From contig JACJWA010000002.1 of the NCBI GenBank assembly GCA_020637395.1, forward strand, positions 62,001 to 126,000: a stretch of 64,000 bases of DNA, given 5' to 3'. The DNA is from Calditrichota bacterium (lineage in GTDB: Bacteria > Electryoneota > RPQS01). Positions 26,565 through 34,744 of the stretch are shown here, piece after piece. The translations under genes were made by a program, and so were the position numbers. The first letter of the stretch is position 1; the number at the start of each line of letters is the position of its first letter. The notes beneath the pieces are model-generated. The model did not search any database and was not told the DNA's origin. It worked only from the letters and a program-made list of their open reading frames with translations.

Positions 26565-26603
26565 AAACCCCTTGCCAATCAACAAATTGGCAAGGGGTTT
26601 TTG
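26565..26603 (+). terminator. Intrinsic terminator after the lipoprotein gene
   Basis: A perfect 15-bp stem (26565-26579 with 26586-26600) has the 6-base loop CAACAA and a T tail. Confidence 0.85.
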
Positions 26604-26646
26604 CATGAGTGGCGTTTCGCAAAAAAACACCGTTCCTTTAAGCATC

Positions 26647-26705
26647 GCCGAGCAGGAATCGTAGGGGCGGAAGGCATTCCGCCTGCTTCCCCGCCGGAAT
26701 CTCCG
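26647..26705. repeat. Dispersed intergenic repeat, copy C
   Basis: The flanks CCGAGCAGG (26648-26656) and GCCGGAATCTCCG (26693-26705) recur at 45908 and 47755. The core differs and contains the hairpin GGCGGAA/TTCCGCC with a 4-base loop. It lies between a terminator and the start of a TonB-domain gene. Confidence 0.5.
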
Positions 26706-26768
26706 CAAGTAAGCGATTCACCCCCTTCCCGAGTAATATGGTTAGACCAACCCCAGAAAGGTACAACC

Positions 26769-27143
26769 ATGACTCGATTCGTAATTCTTGCGCTCCTAAT
26801 CCTCGCTCTGGCCTTGCCCGCTCTCAGTGAACAAGACACAGAACTCGATGCCCTGCCCATGCCCGTCGGCGGAATGACGGCGCTCATGAAAGAAGTCGTC
26901 TATCCCAAGTCCGCACTGAAAGACGGCCTCGAAGGCAAGGTCTTGATCTCAGTCGTGATCAGCGCCGACGGCAAGACCAAATCTGCCGAAGTCATGACCA
27001 GTGTCCGCGAAGACTTGGACCAGGCCGCGCTCAATGCAGTAAGAAACATCAAGTGGACGCCCGCTATGAAAGGCCATGAGGCCGTCGAAGCCACGGTCGT
27101 GGTGCCCATCCAATTCAAATTGGACCCGAACAAGAAGAGGTAA
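26769..27143 (+). CDS. Exported TonB C-terminal-domain protein
   Basis: 124 residues with a signal peptide ('MTRFVILALLILALALPALS') and then almost nothing but a TonB C-terminal domain: 'EVVYPKSALKDGLEGKVLIS', 'VVISADGKTKSAEV', 'LDQAALNAVRNIKWTPA' and a final 'VVVPIQFKL' strand. A normal TonB has an N-terminal TM anchor and a long Pro-rich spacer; both are missing here. ATG at 26769 has AAAGG nine bases before it. It is a paralogue of the C-terminal part of the lipoprotein at 28041 ('ALPMPVGGM' in one, 'TPPMPVGGM' in the other). The role is unknown; it may be a soluble competitor or adaptor. Confidence 0.8.
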   Translation: MTRFVILALLILALALPALSEQDTELDALPMPVGGMTALMKEVVYPKSALKDGLEGKVLISVVISADGKTKSAEVMTSVREDLDQAALNAVRNIKWTPAMKGHEAVEATVVVPIQFKLDPNKKR

Positions 27144-27170
27144 TCGAAGCACCTTAACAAGTCCCTGCAC

Positions 27171-27200
27171 GGATCGCCTTGCACGCAAGGCGGTCTTTCG
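27171..27200 (+). terminator. Hairpin between the TonB-domain gene and the sigma factor gene
   Basis: An 11-bp stem with two wobbles (27171-27181 with 27186-27196) has a 4-base loop and is followed by TTCG. It lies 27 bases after one stop and 20 bases before the proposed start of the sigma factor, so it may act as an attenuator rather than a full terminator. Confidence 0.5.
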
Positions 27201-27219
27201 TGCTTGGTGTCCACGCAAC

Positions 27220-27756
27220 GTGCAAGAAATCATTCGCGACATCTTAGCTGGAAACACAAACCGTTTTCGCGAAATCGTGAGCAAGTACAGCGACGATCTC
27301 TTGCGCGTGGCCTATCATTTCGCGCGCAATTGGGACGATGCCCGCGAATGGACACAAATCACTTTCGTCAAATGCTTCGAGAACCTCCGCCGCTACGATC
27401 CACAGCGGCCCTTCGCGCCGTGGCTGTACAGAATACATGTAAACGTCTGCAAATCCCACGCGCGCAGAGCGAAGCGCTACGAGTCGCTGACCGAAGGTGC
27501 CATAAACTTGCATTCAGCGCCGCACTCCGAAACACAAGTAGATGAGTCGGAACGAATACATGCGCAAATCGCGCGGCTGCCCTTGAAACAAAGAACAGCC
27601 TTCATTCTGATTGAGATCGAAGGAATGAGTTCCGCGGAGGCCGCATTCGCAATGGGCTGCAAGGACTCCACGGCACGAGTGCATCTGGCTCGCGCAAAAG
27701 ATACTCTGCGCAAGCAACTAACGGACATGGGAATCGGGAATGACACGCTACTCTGA
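27220..27756 (+). CDS. ECF-type RNA polymerase sigma factor
   Basis: 178 residues from a GTG at 27220 ('MQEIIRDILAGNTNRF'); the open frame extends to 27076 but that part overlaps the preceding gene and a hairpin. Region 2 spans ~10-85: 'VAYHFARNWDDAREWTQITFVKCFENLRRYDP' and 'PFAPWLYRIHVNVCKSHAR' (quoted in parts) are standard ECF sequences for -10 recognition. Region 4 is ~115-170: 'LPLKQRTAFILIEIEGMSS' and 'DSTARVHLARAKDTLRKQL' for -35 contact. The next gene overlaps by 17 bases and encodes a small membrane protein, the position usually held by the anti-sigma factor. Start choice is uncertain. Confidence 0.85.
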   Translation: MQEIIRDILAGNTNRFREIVSKYSDDLLRVAYHFARNWDDAREWTQITFVKCFENLRRYDPQRPFAPWLYRIHVNVCKSHARRAKRYESLTEGAINLHSAPHSETQVDESERIHAQIARLPLKQRTAFILIEIEGMSSAEAAFAMGCKDSTARVHLARAKDTLRKQLTDMGIGNDTLL

Positions 27757-28048
27757 GTTCAAAACATCGCAAATAAAACTTGTGCCGCCTTCGAACCTTC
27801 GCACAGAACTTGAACGGCAGGTCATGCGGGATATTGACGCGCTGCCCGCCAGGCATCGGCGGCGGCGACTGCTCATCGCAACGGGCGCGGGAGTATGTGC
27901 GGCGCTGCTTTTCCTGGTGCTCGCTCCGCTCCGCAAGCCACCCACAATGGCCGGCGGTGACTTCATCGAGTCAGTGGTCATCATGGAAGATCACGTCTTC
28001 ATCTGGCTCGAACCCGCGACCAGCAAATCGGTGACGAAGCATGACTAA
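27740..28048 (+). CDS. Small single-pass membrane protein, possible anti-sigma factor
   Basis: 102 residues. The N-terminal ~42 residues are cytoplasmic-like and basic ('PARHRRRR'), one TM helix follows ('LLIATGAGVCAALLFLVL', ~44-61), and then about 40 residues outside. It overlaps the ECF sigma gene by 17 bases and the lipoprotein gene by 8, so the three are translationally coupled. Anti-sigma function is inferred from position and topology only; there is no His-x3-Cys-x2-Cys zinc motif. Confidence 0.65.
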   Translation: MTRYSEFKTSQIKLVPPSNLRTELERQVMRDIDALPARHRRRRLLIATGAGVCAALLFLVLAPLRKPPTMAGGDFIESVVIMEDHVFIWLEPATSKSVTKHD

Positions 28049-29054
28049 ACACATCACAAAGCTCACTCTGCTCTTCTCTCTGGCCTTCCTTGCGGGAAGC
28101 TGCGCGAACAAGAACGACTCTCGCTGGCTCGTCGTCTCCGAGGCTATTCACTTTGGAGTGCAGCCCGGTTCCGGTACCCTCAGCCTGCCCGTGTTCGCGG
28201 GAACGCTCGGAGTGGACAACATCGTGCACGACATCTCGCAGGCGGAATTCTATCACCAGAAGCTCGCCTCGGTCTATGGAGAGAAATCCTTTCATTTCCT
28301 TGCGGACTCAACGATTGAAGTTCTGTTGGACAGATCCGGACCGCTCACGAGACCGCAATCCGTATATGGCTATGAAAGCGGCGCGGCAAGAATTGAATTG
28401 GACTTGATGTCCTTTGAGAGCGCCGTTGCGCACTATTCCTTCCGCGTGACCAACAAAGAGACCGGACAAATTCGCACACATCAGGTCGAAGTTCCCGTCG
28501 GCCAATCGGCCTCCGTCGGTCTTCTGTTTGATCCGGTGCACAATCGCGGTTATCTCGTTGCGCTTTCTGTTCAAGCCATGGAAATCACAAGTGGGACGAC
28601 CCCGGAAAATCTCGCAAACTTTCTGCGCGAAAAGAACACTCCGCGCGGAGTCAAGAGCTCCTCAGGGTTTCGCGTGGCAGATCAGAAGTGGATGAACGAA
28701 CTTTTCGGAACGCGCGCGCTTATCCTTTCCGATAGCCTCAGTGATGATGCGTCCGCTGAAGTGCAGCCATTCGATACTCCACCTATGCCAGTCGGCGGCA
28801 TGAACGCCATCGCCGCCTTGCTGGCTTATCCGGAATCAGCGCTTCGTGATACCATCGAAGGCCGCGTGGTGGTCGCAGTAAAAGTGGACTCAAGCGGATC
28901 TGTCACCTCCTGTCAGGTCATTCGCAGTCTTCGCGCCGATTTGGACAGCGTGGTCGTTCGCGCCATGCCCGCCGTGGCGTTCACACCCGCTATCTTCGAA
29001 GGAAACCCTGTCGCCACAACCGTCATGATTCCAATTGAGTTCAAACTAAAGTAG
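28041..29054 (+). CDS. Lipoprotein with C-terminal TonB domain
   Basis: 337 residues. The lipobox 'LAGSC' (lipidated Cys21) follows a short signal. The middle ~200 residues are beta-rich and unrecognised. The last ~90 residues are a TonB C-terminal domain ('LAYPESALRDTIEGRVVVAV', 'KVDSSGSVTSCQVIRSLR', 'VVVRAMPAVAFTPA', 'MIPIEFKLK'), paralogous to the protein at 26769. It is the last gene of the sigma-factor operon, overlapping the small membrane protein by eight bases. A lipid anchor on a TonB domain would place it on a membrane face instead of spanning the periplasm, so the role may be sensing or envelope regulation. Confidence 0.75.
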   Translation: MTKHITKLTLLFSLAFLAGSCANKNDSRWLVVSEAIHFGVQPGSGTLSLPVFAGTLGVDNIVHDISQAEFYHQKLASVYGEKSFHFLADSTIEVLLDRSGPLTRPQSVYGYESGAARIELDLMSFESAVAHYSFRVTNKETGQIRTHQVEVPVGQSASVGLLFDPVHNRGYLVALSVQAMEITSGTTPENLANFLREKNTPRGVKSSSGFRVADQKWMNELFGTRALILSDSLSDDASAEVQPFDTPPMPVGGMNAIAALLAYPESALRDTIEGRVVVAVKVDSSGSVTSCQVIRSLRADLDSVVVRAMPAVAFTPAIFEGNPVATTVMIPIEFKLK

Positions 29055-29084
29055 CGCAGTCTTCAGAACTCAGGTGGCAAGACA

Positions 29085-29114
29085 AAACAGGCTCCTCATT
29101 AGAGGAGCCTGTTT
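29085..29114. terminator. Bidirectional terminator between convergent genes
   Basis: A perfect 13-bp stem (29085-29097 with 29102-29114) has the loop ATTA. T-rich tails follow on the plus side (TTTCACTT) and on the minus side (TTTTGTC), serving the lipoprotein gene and the chemoreceptor gene. Confidence 0.8.
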
Positions 29115-29133
29115 CACTTCAATCACGTAGAAC

Positions 29134-30552
29134 CTATGTGCGTGCGCCGTCAATCAACGTCATCAGGTCCCGCACGTTTCCGCGCAGCGATTCCGCCTGC
29201 GCCGAGAGCTGTTCCGCCGCGGACGCCGTGCGTTCACTCGATTCGGAATTGGTCGAGGCCACGCGCTTGATGGACTCCATCGAGCCGTTGACGACTTCAA
29301 TCCCCTTGTGCTGCTCATCCACGGATGTGGCAATCCGCGCGACAATCGAATTCACTTCTTCCGAGGTCTGCTGCACCTCCTGCAGTGCGGTCTTCAAACT
29401 TGCGACCACCGTCGCACCTGTTCCCACTCGTGTAACCGTGCCCCGAATCAATTCTGCCGTCGTCTTCGCCGATTCCGCGCTGCGATGCGCGAGTTTGCGC
29501 ACCTCTTCGGCGACCACCGCGAATCCCTTGCCGGACTCTCCGGCACGCGCGGCCTCAACTGCCGCGTTCAGCGCCAATAAGTTCGTCTGAAAAGCGATTT
29601 CGTCAATCGTCTTGATAATCGCGGAAGTCTGATTCGATGCCGTGCGAATCTCACTCATAGACTCGTCCATCTCAACGGCTCGATCCGCTGCCAAACGAAC
29701 TTTGGAGACGGACTCCAGAACAAGCCCGCGCGCGCGCTGCGCATGTTCGGCATTTTCCGACGTAGTTCTCGAAAGCTGGGAAATCGCGGCGGCCGTGTCG
29801 CTGAGCGCGCGATCTTCATCACTCGAGCATGCCGCAACAGATTGACTCGCCGTCGAAAGCTCGCTTGCGGCAGAGGAAATCTGATCGGACCCCTCGCTCA
29901 GACTCAATGCGATGCCTTCCGCCGGACGATTCACCGTGACCGTGATAATCCAGAAGTAAGCGAATGCCAGTGCCAGAAGACCGGCGCCGCAGAAGAGAGC
30001 CATTTTTAACATGCCCATCCACATGATCCCGGCGAGCTTCGAGTCCCGGAAGCTGAGCGACTGACGAATCTCGATTGCGCCGTGCGTCGGTTTGCTCTGA
30101 TTCTTCTCATCCGCCGTGTGGCAGTCCAGACATGTCTTGCTCAGGTGAATCGGTCGGTAGTAGCACAGGCTGTTCGTTTCCTTGTCAACAACCACATATT
30201 CATCCTTGCCCGATTGCATCATTTCCCGAAGTACTGCGGCCTGAGTGTCGCTTGCCTTGTTTGCTTTGCTTTCCGGCACAAGCACGGGAGTGTAAAACTC
30301 ATATCCCCCCTCCTTGGCCATTTCTCTGGCCTTCGCCCAGTGATCGTCGTCAGATGCGTTTTCGGCGAGCGCCTCATTCGCGGACTCGGTCGCGACACAG
30401 ATTGCCCGCGCTTTGTCCACATACATCGTCCTCAATTGGCTGGTCGCCTGTGTATAGTAAACGACAAACAACCCCATCATCAATGCTACGGTTAAGCCTA
30501 GACCAGCTAATACAATTTTGGTACGATGAGATTTTCTATGATACCAATTCAT
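29134..30552 (-). CDS. Methyl-accepting chemotaxis protein with c-type haem sensor domain
   Basis: 472 residues with start at 30552, chosen for the GAGG five bases upstream; the frame reaches 30621. TM1 (~12-35) is followed by a periplasmic Tll0287-like (DUF3365) domain with a haem-binding CxxCH, 'CLDCH' (Cys141, Cys144, His145). TM2 lies near 185-210, and then the cytoplasmic coiled coil with the hairpin tip '[20 protein letters not shown]' and '[15 protein letters not shown]'. No clear HAMP domain is seen between TM2 and the signalling helices. Such receptors sense redox state, oxygen or small gases and signal through CheA/CheW, which are not in the window. The adjacent cytochrome bd genes fit an oxygen- or redox-related role. 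Confidence 0.9.
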   Translation of the reverse strand: MNWYHRKSHRTKIVLAGLGLTVALMMGLFVVYYTQATSQLRTMYVDKARAICVATESANEALAENASDDDHWAKAREMAKEGGYEFYTPVLVPESKANKASDTQAAVLREMMQSGKDEYVVVDKETNSLCYYRPIHLSKTCLDCHTADEKNQSKPTHGAIEIRQSLSFRDSKLAGIMWMGMLKMALFCGAGLLALAFAYFWIITVTVNRPAEGIALSLSEGSDQISSAASELSTASQSVAACSSDEDRALSDTAAAISQLSRTTSENAEHAQRARGLVLESVSKVRLAADRAVEMDESMSEIRTASNQTSAIIKTIDEIAFQTNLLALNAAVEAARAGESGKGFAVVAEEVRKLAHRSAESAKTTAELIRGTVTRVGTGATVVASLKTALQEVQQTSEEVNSIVARIATSVDEQHKGIEVVNGSMESIKRVASTNSESSERTASAAEQLSAQAESLRGNVRDLMTLIDGART

Positions 30553-30918
30553 AAGTCCTCGAGTACGTCGTCCGATAGTGTTGTAAAAGTGCCACTTCAT
30601 AAGGGGCAACTCACATGCCATCGTATTGATAAAAGGTAAGCAACAAACAGACTCAATCCGAAAGAATGGAAGCGTTCTTTCAGACCCTCACGGAGGGTAA
30701 CAATGTCACGATTTTGTCAAATAGCTCGTCAAGTCCGTGCAGAGTACGAACACTTCAAGCAAAGCTTCACACAAACATGAACAATTAATGAGTGTTCAAG
30801 TCTGTCGCGGCAACTCCTGCCCTTTGAGTCATGTTGCAAAAAGTCAGCAGTCTTGCTACCTTCCAAAATTGTCGGACAGAAAGTGCCTGACACATTCAAC
30901 AGGAGGTAGGTTCTTTCC
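30553..30918. other. Divergent control region between chemoreceptor and cytochrome bd genes
   Basis: This stretch must hold the promoters of the chemoreceptor gene (minus) and cydA (plus). GAACACT near 30748 and AGTGTTC near 30791 form a separated inverted repeat that could be an operator. No clear -35/-10 pair was found. The cydA ribosome-binding site is GGAGG at 30902. Confidence 0.45.
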
Positions 30919-32253
30919 ATGGACGTAGAACTTCTGTCGAGAATTCAGTTCGCAGTCACCATCGGGTTTCACTTCTTGTTTCCGCCCATCTCCATCGGAT
31001 TGGCGTGGATGCTCGTGATCATCGAAGGGCTCGGCTGGCGGCGCAACGATCTTGACTACGTGAAACTCGGCAAATTCTTTGGCAAGGTGCTCGCGCTCAC
31101 TTTCGCCGTCGGCGTCGCGACGGGCATTGTCATGGAGTTCCAATTCGGTACAAACTGGTCGCGTTATTCTAAAGTCGTCGGCGACGTGTTTGGGGCGCCG
31201 CTTGCCGCGGAAGGCGTGATTGCCTTCTTTCTCGAATCCGGATTCCTCGGTCTCTATCTCTTTGGCCGGGACAGAGTCGGCAAAGGTCTGCACTGGTTCT
31301 CCATCCTGATGGTGGCTGTCGGCTCGACGCTGTCCGCCTTCTGGATCATCGTCGCGAACTCGTGGCAGCAAACGCCGGCGGGATTTGTCTTCAATCCGGT
31401 GACTCAGCGGGCCGAATTGACAAGCTTTTTCGACGCAGTGTTCAATCCCTCAACACTGATCAGATTCTTTCACACCGTGGATGCCGCCCTCATCACCGGA
31501 GCATTCTGGGTTGCGGGCATCTCGGCCTACTGGCTTCTGAAGAACAAGAGTGCGGCTCTCGCCAAGAAATCTCTGAAGATCGCAGTGATCTTCGGCCTGA
31601 TTGTGGCGGGGCTTGAAGTCTTTCCGCTCGGACATGAGCACGGCCAGCAAGTCGCGACGACCCAGCCCGAGAAGTTTGCCGCCATGAACGGAATCTACGC
31701 CACCGAAACCGGCGCGCCGATCATGCTCTTTGCCGTCCCGCTGAACCGTCCGCCGGAGCTCATCGCCAAACTGCAAATCCCCGGGCTCTTGAGCTGGCTG
31801 GCCTTCGGAGATGTGCACGCCGAAATTCGCGGCATCAATGAATTCCCCCGCGAGGACATTCCGCCGCTCTTTCTCACATTCGTGTCTTATCACAACATGG
31901 TCATTCTGGGAATGTTCTTCATTCTCGTGATGGCTCTGTCCGTCTTTTTCCTGATCAAAGGAACACTCTGGGACAAGAAACGCCTGCTGCGTGTCTTGCT
32001 CTGGTCCATGCCCTTGCCTTTGGCCGCCTGCCAATTGGGCTGGATGGCCGCCGAGGTCGGCAGACAACCCTGGATCGTCTATCATGTCCTGAGAACACAC
32101 GACGCATTCTCTCCAACCGTCGGAGTCGGAGAGGTTTGGTTCTCCTTGATTGCCTTCTCGCTCCTCTATCTCTTCCTCGGAACGATCTACGTGTATCTGC
32201 TGAAGCACAAGATGGACGCGGGCCCGGATCTCGTGGAGGTGAAACATGTTTGA
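30919..32253 (+). CDS. cydA: Cytochrome bd ubiquinol oxidase subunit I
   Basis: 444 residues and about nine TM helices. It oxidises quinol and reduces oxygen to water at the inner membrane with low proton yield and high oxygen affinity. The N terminus 'LLSRIQFAVTIGFHFLFPP' carries His18, the haem b595 ligand equivalent. A second His lies in 'RFFHTVDAALITG' and the haem b558 region in 'YHNMVILGMFF'. 'GWMAAEVGRQPW' is the family signature. The Q loop is short, as in the CioA-type subgroup. GGAGG lies upstream of the ATG, and cydB overlaps by eight bases. Confidence 0.95.
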   Translation: MDVELLSRIQFAVTIGFHFLFPPISIGLAWMLVIIEGLGWRRNDLDYVKLGKFFGKVLALTFAVGVATGIVMEFQFGTNWSRYSKVVGDVFGAPLAAEGVIAFFLESGFLGLYLFGRDRVGKGLHWFSILMVAVGSTLSAFWIIVANSWQQTPAGFVFNPVTQRAELTSFFDAVFNPSTLIRFFHTVDAALITGAFWVAGISAYWLLKNKSAALAKKSLKIAVIFGLIVAGLEVFPLGHEHGQQVATTQPEKFAAMNGIYATETGAPIMLFAVPLNRPPELIAKLQIPGLLSWLAFGDVHAEIRGINEFPREDIPPLFLTFVSYHNMVILGMFFILVMALSVFFLIKGTLWDKKRLLRVLLWSMPLPLAACQLGWMAAEVGRQPWIVYHVLRTHDAFSPTVGVGEVWFSLIAFSLLYLFLGTIYVYLLKHKMDAGPDLVEVKHV

Positions 32254-33265
32254 TCTGAACACCATTTGGTTTATGCTGGTGGCCGTTCTGCTGATCGGGT
32301 ACGCCATTCTGGATGGTTTTGATCTCGGAGTTGGCATCCTGCATCTCTTCGCCAAGAGCGAGCATGACCGCCGCGTCCATATGAATTCCATCGGCCCGGT
32401 CTGGGACGGAAACGAAGTCTGGTTGATCACCGGAGGCGGCGCATTGTTCGCGGCCTTTCCACCGGTCTATGCAGCCGTCTTCAGCGGATTCTATCTCGCG
32501 CTGATTCTGCTCCTCTTTGCGCTGATCTTCCGCGCCGTCTCTCTCGAGTTTCGCGGCAAAGTGGAAAGCCCAAAGTGGAAAGCGTTCTGGGATCGCGGCT
32601 TCGGTATCGGTAGCCTTTTGCCTCCGGTGCTCTTCGGCACGGCCTTCGGGAACATCCTGCGCGGTATTCCCCTGGACCAGAACGGCAACTACATCGGCAC
32701 GTTCTTGAGCCTTTTGAATCCGTTTTCAGTTCTGCTCGGAGTCTTGACCGCTTTGCTCTTCACGGCGCATGGCGCAATCTGGCTCGGTATGAAATCCGAC
32801 GGCGAGTTGCAAGAGCGCTCTCTGAGCAAAGTTCCCAAACTGTGGAATTCGGCGTTAGCCATGTTTGTCGTCGTCACTGCTTATGGCTTCGTCTCAGTTC
32901 CTGAGCGTTTCAAAGTCTTCGCCGATGAGCCCTTATTCTGGCTCGTCCTCGTAGTACTCATCCTTTCTGCTCTGGCCGTCCCCGGTCAGGTCAAGCGGCG
33001 CGGCCTCGGTGTAGCCTTCTTGTGTTCCTCGGCCTTCATGGCATCGGGATTCTCTCTGGCAGCCTTCAGCCTGTTTCCCAACTTGGTACCCGCCAGCAAC
33101 GATCCGAGCTTGAGCCTGACGATCTACAACGCCTCGTCCACGCCCTATACGCTGGGAATCATGCTCTGGATCGCACTTTTGGGTATGCCCTTGGTCCTGG
33201 CCTACACCATCATTATATATAGGGTCTTTCGCGGCAAAGTCCGCCTGACCCCCGAGAGCTACTAA
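32246..33265 (+). CDS. cydB: Cytochrome bd ubiquinol oxidase subunit II
   Basis: 339 residues with about eight or nine TM helices. The start 'TIWFMLVAVLLIGYAILDGFDLG' and 'SIGPVWDGNEVWLITGGGALFAAFP' (quoted in parts) are the CydB family signatures. It pairs with CydA in the oxidase. It overlaps cydA by eight bases. No CydX-like small protein was found after it, and no clear terminator is visible before the next promoter at 33351. Confidence 0.95.
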   Translation: MFDLNTIWFMLVAVLLIGYAILDGFDLGVGILHLFAKSEHDRRVHMNSIGPVWDGNEVWLITGGGALFAAFPPVYAAVFSGFYLALILLLFALIFRAVSLEFRGKVESPKWKAFWDRGFGIGSLLPPVLFGTAFGNILRGIPLDQNGNYIGTFLSLLNPFSVLLGVLTALLFTAHGAIWLGMKSDGELQERSLSKVPKLWNSALAMFVVVTAYGFVSVPERFKVFADEPLFWLVLVVLILSALAVPGQVKRRGLGVAFLCSSAFMASGFSLAAFSLFPNLVPASNDPSLSLTIYNASSTPYTLGIMLWIALLGMPLVLAYTIIIYRVFRGKVRLTPESY

Positions 33266-33350
33266 GAGGAATCCTCCAAACAGAGCATTGCTGAAATCAT
33301 AAAACAATAAAAAACAGCACAGGAGAATTTGCGAGCCTCCGATCAGGAAC

Positions 33351-33379
33351 TTGCAAAGGACTCTTGCGTTCTGTATATT
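33351..33379 (+). promoter_or_regulatory. Sigma70-type promoter for the second efflux operon
   Basis: TTGCAA (33351-33356) and TATATT (33374-33379) are separated by exactly 17 bases. Transcription would begin near 33386, which supports the translational start at 33410 rather than the longer frame from 33329. Confidence 0.65.
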
Positions 33380-33409
33380 ACTACATCGTTATATGAACAC
33401 ATACGGATT

Positions 33410-34741
33410 ATGACCGCAAGACACCTTCTTCTTCTGCTCACCCTGCCGCTGCTGGCCTTCTCGCAGGAGCCCCTGACGATCCGCACCGCCATGCAGCAAG
33501 CCGTGCAGAACCACCCGCAGATGAACGCCGCACGCGCCAAAGCACAAGCCGCGCGCGCGCAAGCTCGCCAGATGGTCGGCTACCGTCTGCCCTCGGTGGA
33601 CGTTTCCGAGTCCTTCATCCGCACGAGCAATCCTGCCGAGGCCTTCGCCTTTCAAATGAATCAGGAACGCTTCAGCATGATGGAGTTCGGCAATCCCGCC
33701 AACGACCCCAACAACCCGGAGCCGCTGAACACCTACATGACGCGCGCGGAAGCGACGCTGCCGATCTTCACCGGCGGCATGCTGCATGCTCGCACGCTCC
33801 AAACGCGCCGCATGGCTCGCGCCGCCGGACACGACGAAGATCGCACGCGCGACGTCGTGGCGCTCGATGCCGCCAACGCCTGGCTGAACCTCAGCAAGGC
33901 TCGCGAGTATCAGTCGCTCATGACCAAAGCTCTGGAAACCGCCGAAACACATCTCGCTCGCGCACAAGAGTACTTCAAGCAAGGCATGCTCTCGCCGAAC
34001 GACATTCTGCGCGCCGAGGTCTTTGTCGCCGAAATGCGCGAATATAAAACACGCGCGGACGAGCAAGCCGGGCTGGCTCTCGCCGCGTTGAACTTTCATC
34101 GCGGACGTGCGCAAGACGAACCGGTCGAACTCGGCGAGGTTGAGCTGATTACGGCAAGCGAACTTGAAGCAGACATCGCCATCGAAAACGCGCTGGATCA
34201 GCGCCCCGACTATCTTGCTGCGCGCGAAAAACTCTCCGCGGGCCAAGCGGAAGTCATGGCCGCGCGTTCAGGCTTCCTTCCGCAACTTGGCATCACCGCT
34301 CACTATGATTGGTACGACGATCAACTCTTCGGCGACAACGGAGAATCCTGGGCCATCATGGGACAGGCGAAGATCAATCTCTTTCACGGCGGCACGGATG
34401 TTCACGCCACACGCAAAGCGGCGCTGGAAGCTCGCGCTGGCGAAGAAGATGTCAATCGCTTCCGAGAAGGCATCAAGCTCGAAGTTCGCCAAGCCCTGGC
34501 CGAACAAGCCTCTGCCAAACTTCGTCATGACGCCGCACTCGCCGCACTGACTTCTGGCCGCGAAAATCTGCGCGTCACTGAAGCGCGCTTCGATCAAGGC
34601 GTCGCGCAGACGACGGACCTGCTCGACGCGCAAACCGCCCTGCGCGAATTGGAAGTGCGCGAACTCACGGCGCGCTATGACAAACTGCTTGCGGAATATC
34701 GCATCCGCTTCACCACCGGTCATTCACTACTTGAACAATAA
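33410..34741 (+). CDS. TolC-family outer membrane efflux protein
   Basis: 443 residues. The signal peptide 'MTARHLLLLLTLPLLAFSQ' starts at 33410, downstream of the promoter. The mature part has two repeats of helical coiled-coil and beta segments ('IRTAMQQAVQNHPQMNAARA', 'DVVALDAANAWLNLSKAREY', 'RFDQGVAQTTDLLDAQTAL') typical of TolC-type exit ducts. It opens a six-gene operon with an adaptor three bases downstream, an RND pump, DUF2892, PII-like and ArsR genes. It differs clearly in sequence from the TolC protein at 1854. Confidence 0.9.
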   Translation: MTARHLLLLLTLPLLAFSQEPLTIRTAMQQAVQNHPQMNAARAKAQAARAQARQMVGYRLPSVDVSESFIRTSNPAEAFAFQMNQERFSMMEFGNPANDPNNPEPLNTYMTRAEATLPIFTGGMLHARTLQTRRMARAAGHDEDRTRDVVALDAANAWLNLSKAREYQSLMTKALETAETHLARAQEYFKQGMLSPNDILRAEVFVAEMREYKTRADEQAGLALAALNFHRGRAQDEPVELGEVELITASELEADIAIENALDQRPDYLAAREKLSAGQAEVMAARSGFLPQLGITAHYDWYDDQLFGDNGESWAIMGQAKINLFHGGTDVHATRKAALEARAGEEDVNRFREGIKLEVRQALAEQASAKLRHDAALAALTSGRENLRVTEARFDQGVAQTTDLLDAQTALRELEVRELTARYDKLLAEYRIRFTTGHSLLEQ

Positions 34742-34744
34742 GCC

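Noticed and set aside
31450..32430. Minus-strand open frame across cydA and cydB
   Set aside because: cydA and cydB are certain on the plus strand; the antisense frame has no recognisable domain.
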